This document shows, one piece after another, positions 58,057-64,000 of a stretch of 64,000 bases of DNA (within the stretch, counting starts at the first letter, position 1; each line of letters begins with the position of its first letter). Source of the DNA: Hyphomicrobiaceae bacterium (lineage in GTDB: Bacteria > Pseudomonadota > Alphaproteobacteria > Rhizobiales > Hyphomicrobiaceae); contig JAGRKV010000032.1 of assembly GCA_020442165.1 (NCBI GenBank), positions 62,001 through 126,000 of the forward strand, given 5' to 3'. The position numbers were made by a program, and so were the translations under genes. The notes beneath the pieces were generated by a model. That model was given only the letters and a program-made list of their open reading frames with translations. It had not been told where the DNA came from and searched no databases.

Positions 58057-58096
58057 TAGAGCGCGCTCATTTTCGATGGAATTGGGAACGCGCTCT
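58057..58096. repeat. Hairpin leader of the repeat array upstream of dapF
   Basis: AGAGCGCG (58058-58065) and CGCGCTCT (58089-58096) form perfect 8-base arms around a 23-base loop. A related TAGAGCGCG leader is at 51143. Confidence 0.7.
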
Positions 58097-58097
58097 A

Positions 58098-58273
58098 TCC
58101 TTTTGTTATGGACATGTTTTTCGTGCTGAACCGCTGCGAACTTCAGCTAAACATGCTCCCTTGATTGGGCATGTTTCTCACGCTGAACCGCTACTCACTT
58201 CAGCTAAACATTCTCCCTTGATTGGGCATGTTTCTCACGCTGAACCGTTACTCACTTCAGCTAAACATGCCCT
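58098..58273. repeat. Family-1 palindromic repeat, three tandem units (57-bp period)
   Basis: Three copies of the CATGTTT ... CTGAACCG ... CTTCAGCTAAACAT unit start with CATG at 58113, 58170 and 58227. Units two and three share the linker CTCCCTTGATTGGG. Differences are few: CATTCTC versus CATGCTC, and GCTACTCAC versus GTTACTCAC in the loop. The array lies between the methyltransferase and dapF starts. Confidence 0.92.
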
Positions 58274-58323
58274 AGGCCTCCAAGCGAATTGTGTTTTGGC
58301 CCACTCTCGCCATATATGGGCGC

Positions 58324-59199
58324 ATGTCCACACCGACCAGAACCATCCCGTTCCTGAAGATGAACGGTCTCGGCAACGATTTTGTCGTTGTCGATGGCCG
58401 GGCGGAGACCGTGCGCATCGGGCCGGACGAGGCCCGCCACCTGGCAGACCGCACGGCGGGCGTGGGCTGCGACCAGGTTATCGTGCTGGAACCCTCGCGC
58501 CACGCGGATGTCAAGATGCGCATACTCAACGCGGATGGTTCGGAGGTTTCCGCCTGCGGGAATGCCACCCGTTGCGTCGCATGGCTGATCGCGAACGAAA
58601 CCGGCGCCAGAAATGTCTCGATCGATACGGCTGCGGGCGAACTGGAAGCCCAGGTGGCCGGGATCGACGACATTACGGTGGACATGGGGTCGCCCCGCTT
58701 CGGCTGGGCCGATATCCCGCTTGCCGAGCCATTTCACGATACGCGGCACATCGAGCTTCAGGCTGGACCCATCGATAATCCGATCCTGCATTCGCCCTCG
58801 GTCGTCAACGTCGGCAACCCGCATGCCGTCTTCTGGGTCGACGACGTCAATGCGATCGACCTTGGCCGCATTGGACCACTTTTGGAAAACCACCCGATCT
58901 TTCCCGATCGGGCCAACATCTCCATCGCGCAAGTGCTGTCGCGGACGCATTTGAAGATTCGGACGTGGGAACGAGGCGCCGGGCTCACGCGCGCCTGCGG
59001 CACGGCTGCTTGCGCCGCCGCTGTTACGGCCATGCGCACAAAGCTTGTCGACCGTGACAAGCCAGTAACGGTTTCACTGCCGGGCGGCGATCTTGTCATC
59101 GCCTGGACACCGGACGATCACATCATGATGACGGGACCGGCTGAGCTGGAATTCAGGGGCACGCTCGCCCGCGACGGCCTGATGCCGGCCACCGCCTAA
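58324..59199 (+). CDS. dapF: Diaminopimelate epimerase
   Basis: 291 residues. The two catalytic cysteines are in [14 protein letters not shown] and [13 protein letters not shown], each in the cofactor-free racemase motif. [16 protein letters not shown] is the N-terminal signature and [10 protein letters not shown] is typical. It converts LL- to meso-DAP for lysine and peptidoglycan. The ATG at 58324 ([15 protein letters not shown]) is preferred to 58291. It heads a dapF-mtaB-ftsY-yciB run on the plus strand (gap to mtaB 35 bases), a common rhizobial order. Confidence 0.97.
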   Translation: MSTPTRTIPFLKMNGLGNDFVVVDGRAETVRIGPDEARHLADRTAGVGCDQVIVLEPSRHADVKMRILNADGSEVSACGNATRCVAWLIANETGARNVSIDTAAGELEAQVAGIDDITVDMGSPRFGWADIPLAEPFHDTRHIELQAGPIDNPILHSPSVVNVGNPHAVFWVDDVNAIDLGRIGPLLENHPIFPDRANISIAQVLSRTHLKIRTWERGAGLTRACGTAACAAAVTAMRTKLVDRDKPVTVSLPGGDLVIAWTPDDHIMMTGPAELEFRGTLARDGLMPATA

Positions 59200-59234
59200 C
59201 CTGACCCTGACGTACAGGACCAACGCGCACACCC

Positions 59235-60581
59235 ATGCACGACGCGATCGAAATCAGCGAAGGCCTCACAGCTGGCGAAGCCGAGCACGACAGTGGCGAG
59301 CAGCGTGTGGCGGGGCTTGGCGCTGACGGTGTGCAGGTGGTGACACTTGGCTGCCGGCTCAATGCCTATGAATCAGAGGTGATGCGCCGGAATGCCGAAC
59401 TTGCAGGCCTCAACGACGTTATCATCGTCAACACTTGCGCAGTCACCAACGAAGCCGTGCGTCAGGCCCGGCAGACGATCCGCCGGTTGAAGCGCGAGCG
59501 TCCGGATGCGCGGGTTATCGTCACCGGATGCGCGGCACAGATCGAACCAGAGCGTTTTTCCGGGCTCGATGGCGTCGATCATGTGATCGGCAACGCGGAG
59601 AAGATGCAGCGCGCCACGTTCGATCTGCTGGCGACCAGCAGCAGCGAGCGGGTGCTCGTCAACGACATCCAGAGTGTCACCGAAACCGCGAGCCACATGA
59701 TCGAGGGCTTTGGCAATCGTTCGCGCGCCTACGTCCAGGTTCAGAACGGTTGCGACCACCGCTGCACGTTCTGCATCATTCCTTTCGGCAGGGGGCCATC
59801 ACGCTCCGTTCCAGCCGGTGACGTCGTCGCGGAGATCCGGCAGCTTGTCGGCCTAGGTTACGGCGAGATCGTTCTGACGGGCGTCGACATCACATCCTAT
59901 GGTGGCGATCTGCCGGGGGGGATGCGGCTCGGCCGGCTTGTGCGGCAGATCCTGCGGCACGTTCCCGAACTCAAGCGGTTGCGCTTGTCCTCCATCGACC
60001 AGGTGGAGGCCGATCCCGAACTGATGATCGCGCTGGCGGAAGAGGAGCGGCTGATGCCGCACCTGCACCTGTCCATGCAGTCCGGCGACGACATGATCTT
60101 GAAGCGCATGAAGCGGCGGCACAGCCGGGCTGACGCCATCCGCTTTTGCGAGGAGGCGCGCCGGCTGAGGCCAGATGTCGTATTCGGCGCAGATCTCATC
60201 GCCGGCTTCCCTACAGAAACCGACGGCATGTTCGCGGCGACCTGCGATATTGTCCAGGAATGCGGACTGACCTATCTGCACGTCTTTCCGTTCTCGCCGC
60301 GACGGGGAACGCCTGCCGCGCGCATGCCACAGGTCGACCGCGCCGTCGCAAAGGCCAGGGCTCAACATCTGCGCGGACTTGGCGATCGTGCTCACAGCAC
60401 CTATCTGGCAAGCCAGACCGGACGCTTAATACAGGTATTGATGGAACAGAGCAAAACCGGACGGACACCGCATTTCGCCGAAGTCCGTCTCGATCACGGT
60501 GACGCGCCCCACGGCTCCCTCACGCAGGTTCGGATTACAGGTGTTGAGGGATTTTTTCTCCGTGGCGGGGTGACGGCGTGA
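59235..60581 (+). CDS. mtaB: tRNA t6A37 methylthiotransferase
   Basis: 448 residues. The N-terminal methylthiotransferase domain carries three cysteines (VTLGCRLNAYESE, VNTCAVTNEAV and VTGCAAQIEPE). The radical SAM motif is CDHRCTFCIIPFGRGPSRS, with GVDITSYGGD and LSSIDQVEADPEL in the TIM barrel. HLHLSMQSGDD and the C-terminal TRAM-like region follow. It makes ms2t6A at position 37 of ANN-decoding tRNAs. The first ~35 residues are atypical; a GTG near 59333 may be the real start. Its stop overlaps the ftsY start (GTGA). Confidence 0.93.
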   Translation: MHDAIEISEGLTAGEAEHDSGEQRVAGLGADGVQVVTLGCRLNAYESEVMRRNAELAGLNDVIIVNTCAVTNEAVRQARQTIRRLKRERPDARVIVTGCAAQIEPERFSGLDGVDHVIGNAEKMQRATFDLLATSSSERVLVNDIQSVTETASHMIEGFGNRSRAYVQVQNGCDHRCTFCIIPFGRGPSRSVPAGDVVAEIRQLVGLGYGEIVLTGVDITSYGGDLPGGMRLGRLVRQILRHVPELKRLRLSSIDQVEADPELMIALAEEERLMPHLHLSMQSGDDMILKRMKRRHSRADAIRFCEEARRLRPDVVFGADLIAGFPTETDGMFAATCDIVQECGLTYLHVFPFSPRRGTPAARMPQVDRAVAKARAQHLRGLGDRAHSTYLASQTGRLIQVLMEQSKTGRTPHFAEVRLDHGDAPHGSLTQVRITGVEGFFLRGGVTA

Positions 60582-61753
60582 GCGAGCAGCCCAAGAAGAA
60601 GGGTTTTTTCTCCCGGCTGTTCGCGGGCGTTGCTGCTCCGGCCGAGGCGGAGGAAAAATCTCCGGACCCCGTGGATGTCGTCGACGCCGTGGAAGCTGCT
60701 GATGTGCTTGCTGGCTCGGCAGCGCCTGTCGAGGTAGTTGATGCACCCAGCGAGGGTGAGCACCCATCCGGCGTTGACACACAGCCAGCCCAGCCCCTTG
60801 ACGCAACTCCTGACCAGTCGTCGTCAGAAACAAGAAAATCAAGCTGGTTCAGCAGATTAAAGTCTGGGCTCGCAAAGACCTCGAACAAGCTTTCGGACGG
60901 CATCTCTGGTCTCTTTACCAAACGCAAGCTCGACGCTGATACCCTGGATGATCTGGAAGACCTGTTGATCCAGGCGGATCTTGGGGTGGAAACAGCCATG
61001 CGTATCACCACCGCGCTATCGCAAAGCCGATATCAGAAAGGCATCTCGGCCGACGATGTGCGCACGGTGCTGGCGCAGGAGGTTTCCCGTGTGCTGGCGC
61101 CTGTGGCGCGCCCCCTTGAGATCAGCGGAAAACACAAGCCGCACGTCGTCTTGATGGTCGGCGTCAACGGCACGGGAAAGACCACGACCATCGGCAAGCT
61201 GGCCCAGCGTTTCCAGCGCGAGGGAAGAAAAGTCATGATGGCCGCCGGCGACACTTTCCGCGCGGCCGCAATCGATCAGCTCAAGGTTTGGGGCGAGCGC
61301 TCCGGAGCCGCCGTCATTTCGCGCGATGTCGGCGCCGATGCCTCTGGACTTGCCTACGATGCGCTCCAGGCGGCCCAGGCGGGTGGCCATGACGTGCTTC
61401 TGGTCGATACCGCCGGGCGGCTGCAAAACAAGCAGGCGCTGATGGAAGAGCTGGAAAAAGTCATCCGCGTCATCAAAAAGCTGGACCCGACCGCACCGCA
61501 CGACGTTCTGCTCGTCCTTGATGCAACAACAGGCCAGAATGCGCTCTCGCAAGTCGAGGTGTTCCAACAGCGCGCGGAAGTGAGCGGCCTAATTCTAACC
61601 AAGTTGGATGGGACGGCTCGCGGCGGCATTATTGTCGCCATTGCCGAGAAGTTCGGGTTGCCTGTGCATGCGATCGGCGTCGGAGAGGGGATCGACGACC
61701 TGCAGCCGTTCGAGGCGGAGGCATTCGCAAGAGCCATCGCCGATGTTGCCTGA
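60578..61753 (+). CDS. ftsY: Signal recognition particle receptor FtsY
   Basis: 391 residues, initiating at a GTG that overlaps the mtaB stop by four bases. An acidic N-terminal A region (EEKSPDPVDVVDAVEAADVL) leads to the NG GTPase domain. The P-loop is GVNGTGKTTTIGKLAQRF, G3 is LLVDTAGRLQNKQALMEEL, and the closing motif TKLDGTARGG is followed by GEGIDDLQPFEAEAF. FtsY receives SRP-ribosome complexes at the membrane and hands them to SecYEG. Confidence 0.97.
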   Translation: MSEQPKKKGFFSRLFAGVAAPAEAEEKSPDPVDVVDAVEAADVLAGSAAPVEVVDAPSEGEHPSGVDTQPAQPLDATPDQSSSETRKSSWFSRLKSGLAKTSNKLSDGISGLFTKRKLDADTLDDLEDLLIQADLGVETAMRITTALSQSRYQKGISADDVRTVLAQEVSRVLAPVARPLEISGKHKPHVVLMVGVNGTGKTTTIGKLAQRFQREGRKVMMAAGDTFRAAAIDQLKVWGERSGAAVISRDVGADASGLAYDALQAAQAGGHDVLLVDTAGRLQNKQALMEELEKVIRVIKKLDPTAPHDVLLVLDATTGQNALSQVEVFQQRAEVSGLILTKLDGTARGGIIVAIAEKFGLPVHAIGVGEGIDDLQPFEAEAFARAIADVA

Positions 61754-61838
61754 AGATACAAAGCCTGGGGGGAGGCGAGCCTATGCCGGTAAGACCGACG
61801 ACGCCGAAAAGCGTTTGCAAGGCGGGGAGCAACGATCG

Positions 61839-62591
61839 ATGAGCCGAGGCTTGAAGCGCTTCTATCCGTTCAATGCGGAACAGACAGTCAACATCATGAG
61901 CGAGTTTGGCCCGCTCGTGACGATGTTCGTCGTCAATGCGGCCTACGGCATTACCGCGGGTACTTGGGCACTTCTGGCGACGACCGTCATGGCCATCTGC
62001 GCCATGTGGCTGGTGCTGAGGAGACTACCGGCCTTTCCCTTGATCGCTTCCACCGTCACGCTGGTATTCGGCGCCATGACCATCGTCACAGGCGACCCGA
62101 TGTGGGTGAAGATCAAGGTGACGATCTTCAATGCGATGTTCGCGGCATTCCTGCTGATCGGCCTGGCGCTGAAGAGGAACTTCTTCAAGTACGTGTTCGA
62201 GAAGACATTCCACTATTCGGACGATGGTTGGAACCGCTTCACCTGGAGCTTTGCCTGGTTCTTCGTATTGACGGCTGTCGCCAACGAGATCGTCCGTTTG
62301 ACTTTCAAGGATTTCGAAACCTACAGCCTGTTGGGCTATCACACCGACGGCACGGGCGTGTGGATCCTGTTCAAGATCGCGATCGTCATGCCACTGTCGG
62401 CGCTCTATGCCTACGCCCTCACCCGGCAGATGCAGAAACACCGAATCAACCCGCCTTCGGACGCGGCAAATGCCACTCCCGCACAGGTTGACGGTACATC
62501 GCAGCGCGCCAGTGCCGTGGAATTTGCACAGACACTTGTGGATCAGCGGCAACGTCCTGCAACCGAAGCCCGCCTGAACGTCAGGCAATAA
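61839..62591 (+). CDS. YciB/IspZ-type inner membrane septation protein, copy 1
   Basis: About 250 residues from ATG 61839 (GGGGAG nine bases before). ATG 61743, overlapping the ftsY stop region, would add 32 residues. The family pattern of five to six membrane helices is present: EFGPLVTMFVVNAAYG, VTLVFGAMTIVTGDPMWVKI, KVTIFNAMFAAFLLIGLALK, and FTWSFAWFFVLTAVANEIVR. YciB proteins support envelope integrity and septation. The C-terminal ~45 residues are polar and extra compared with the second copy downstream. It is the last gene in the dapF run. Confidence 0.85.
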   Translation: MSRGLKRFYPFNAEQTVNIMSEFGPLVTMFVVNAAYGITAGTWALLATTVMAICAMWLVLRRLPAFPLIASTVTLVFGAMTIVTGDPMWVKIKVTIFNAMFAAFLLIGLALKRNFFKYVFEKTFHYSDDGWNRFTWSFAWFFVLTAVANEIVRLTFKDFETYSLLGYHTDGTGVWILFKIAIVMPLSALYAYALTRQMQKHRINPPSDAANATPAQVDGTSQRASAVEFAQTLVDQRQRPATEARLNVRQ

Positions 62592-62753
62592 CTTTTGATC
62601 GAAGACAGCCTAGCGCAACTTATCAGTGTTCAGAAAGTTTGGCGTCATGCATCTTGCGGCCAGACAGCCACCTTTTCCTGCTCCCAGCACCTGCTGCAAA
62701 AATCCAGCAGCGGCTGCACTAGGCTTTAATTTACCGTTCACGGTCTACGTAAC

Positions 62754-63377
62754 ATGAGCGACGACAATAAAATCAAACAGGCTGCGGATGAAAATGGCGC
62801 GCGCGCGTCGTTGAAACTCTTGCTCGAATTCGGTCCGCTACTTCTGTTCTTGTTGAGCTTTTGGCAGTTCGGCATCTTCACAGCCACCAAGGTGTTCATG
62901 GTTGCCGTGGTCATCGCGCTGGGCGCTTCGCGCCTGATCTTCGGCAAGGTCGCGGTGATGCCGGTCGTCGTCGCGATTTTCGTAATGTTCTTCGGCGGTT
63001 TGACGATTTGGTTCGACAATGATGTGTTCATCAAATTGAAGCCGACGATCGTAAATGTTTTCTTTTCGGCAATGCTTTTGGGCGGGCTGGCGTTTGGACG
63101 CCCATTGTTGAAACTCGTATTCGAGGAAGCATTTCAATTAACGGAGCAAGGTTGGCAATTGCTGACCCGCCGCTGGGCGATTTTCTTTTTGTTTCTTGCT
63201 GGACTGAACGAAATCGTTTGGCGCAATTTTTCAACGAGTACGTGGGTTGCCTTCAAGACTTTCGGGCTCATAATCCTGACGATGGTCTTTGCCGGCATGC
63301 AAATAGGCTTGATTACAAGATTCAGCTTGAAACCACCGCCGGAAACGACGGGCGAGAGATCTGAATTGCCCGAATAA
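62754..63377 (+). CDS. YciB/IspZ-type inner membrane septation protein, copy 2
   Basis: 207 residues, close to the usual length. It shares the YciB core with the preceding gene: LLLEFGPLLLFLLSFWQFG, VMFFGGLTIWFDNDVFIKLK, KPTIVNVFFSAMLLGGLAFG, LLTRRWAIFFLFLAGLNEIVWR. Five membrane helices are predicted. The base composition in the second half is AT-richer than copy 1. It is separated from copy 1 by a 162-base gap and may have its own promoter. Either copy could be the main IspZ; tandem duplication with divergence is inferred. Confidence 0.87.
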   Translation: MSDDNKIKQAADENGARASLKLLLEFGPLLLFLLSFWQFGIFTATKVFMVAVVIALGASRLIFGKVAVMPVVVAIFVMFFGGLTIWFDNDVFIKLKPTIVNVFFSAMLLGGLAFGRPLLKLVFEEAFQLTEQGWQLLTRRWAIFFLFLAGLNEIVWRNFSTSTWVAFKTFGLIILTMVFAGMQIGLITRFSLKPPPETTGERSELPE

Positions 63378-63579
63378 CTGCACTGATGATTTGTGCACTT
63401 ACCTTCAGTATAGAAGCATACTTCAGAAATCGATTAAATATTTTCTTTAGGCCGCCAAGTCTTTCTGGTGGACGACGGCCAGCCAATCGTATTTTCTCCG
63501 AATGACGTCGTTTCCTTCTCCAGATTGGCGAAGGCTTTTTCCGCGACGATCCGGGCCCAAGTTGCCAGCTGCACTGCAA

Positions 63580-64000
63580 ATGACGAAAGAGATGCCGAAC
63601 AAGATGGGCAAAGCGATGCCAGAAGGGACCGAGGCGGCCGCAAGTTTGGACCGCTCTCCAATCCATCTTCTGCACCGTGCCGGGCAATGCGCTGGTGATA
63701 TCTTCCAGAGCAAGCTGGGCATGACGGACCTGACGCCGCGGCAGTTCGCTGTTCTGGTAACCGTCTCCCAGAATGAAGGCCTCAGCCAGACCCAGCTTGT
63801 CGACAAGACCGGTATCGATCGCTCAACTCTCGCGGATATCGTCAGGCGCATGCTGAAGAAGAATCTTCTGCAGCGCCGAAGAACACGCGAGGATGCCCGC
63901 GCTTATGCCGTCCGGCTGACGGACGAGGGCCGTCGCGTGCTGAAACTTGTCGAACCCAACGCGCTGGAAGTGGACGCAGCGGTGCTGGCCGCTCTTCCCT
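63580..64000 (+). CDS. MarR-family transcriptional regulator, 3' end outside the window
   Basis: The 421 bases present encode a winged-helix protein: helix LTPRQFAVLVTVSQNEGLSQ, the recognition region QTQLVDKTGIDRSTLADIVR, and the wing RRRTREDARAYAVRLTDEGR, all typical of MarR. It represses or activates nearby genes in response to small aromatic ligands; the target is outside the window. Start at ATG 63580 or 63592 (better Met context unclear). The reading frame runs off the right edge, so only about 140 residues are seen. Confidence 0.87.
   Translation, partial: MTKEMPNKMGKAMPEGTEAAASLDRSPIHLLHRAGQCAGDIFQSKLGMTDLTPRQFAVLVTVSQNEGLSQTQLVDKTGIDRSTLADIVRRMLKKNLLQRRRTREDARAYAVRLTDEGRRVLKLVEPNALEVDAAVLAALP

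Noticed and set aside
58098..58273. CRISPR-like array
   Set aside because: Only three units at 57-bp spacing, the linkers are nearly identical instead of unique, and no cas genes are near. It is a tandem palindromic repeat.

Overview
The window looks like chromosomal DNA from an alphaproteobacterium of the order Hyphomicrobiales (Rhizobiales), most likely near the Phyllobacteriaceae (Mesorhizobium-like). This is inferred from gene content, not from a database search: glnK-amtB next to tesB and a UbiH-type hydroxylase, a lpdA/sucB/sucA/sucD/sucC/mdh/zapE/sdhB TCA-cycle block, a short 206-aa GpmA next to dapB, dapF-mtaB-ftsY-yciB, a phasin, and high GC with many small intergenic palindromes. 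No rRNA, tRNA, CRISPR array, transposase or prophage was recognised.

Layout. 0-12 kb: a truncated membrane protein, a J-domain protein, typA, small envelope proteins, a PIF1/RecD-like helicase, a phasin with putative PhaR-type operators, an acetyltransferase, ppa, dapB and gpmA. 12-20 kb: a DUF4337 membrane protein, a lipoprotein, a periplasmic DsrE-like protein, leuB, an AT-richer orphan HsdR_N-type PD-(D/E)XK gene that touches the next ORF, cytochrome b561 and asd. 20-25 kb: a TadG-like vWA pilus protein with a membrane neighbour, an OmpR-family response regulator, an L,D-transpeptidase and gamma-glutamyltransferase. 25-34 kb: amtB-glnK, tesB, a ubiquinone hydroxylase, a CapA-like protein, xerC and a TraB/GumN protein. 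34-52 kb: lpdA, sucB, sucA, then on the opposite strand a sulfide-dehydrogenase pair (diheme cytochrome plus flavoprotein), then sucD, sucC, mdh, zapE, an acetyltransferase, a degenerate low-molecular-weight phosphatase-fold protein, a histone H1-like protein and a solitary sdhB. 52-64 kb: a META-domain protein, an AEC permease, a radical SAM protein, a DUF2189 protein, a PQQ-type sugar dehydrogenase, a methyltransferase, the dapF-mtaB-ftsY-yciB cluster, a second yciB, and the start of a MarR regulator.

How the genes fit together. Central carbon metabolism dominates: 2-oxoglutarate dehydrogenase (sucA, sucB, lpdA), succinyl-CoA synthetase (sucCD), malate dehydrogenase and one succinate dehydrogenase subunit. 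Lysine/peptidoglycan precursor synthesis (asd, dapB, dapF), nitrogen sensing (glnK-amtB) and cell division or membrane biogenesis (zapE, ftsY, yciB, xerC) accompany it. The most accessory-looking parts are the sulfide-oxidation pair that splits the suc cluster, the orphan nuclease-like gene after leuB, and two families of dispersed non-coding repeats. Several repeat copies touch gene stop codons, and one forms a 57-bp tandem array upstream of dapF.
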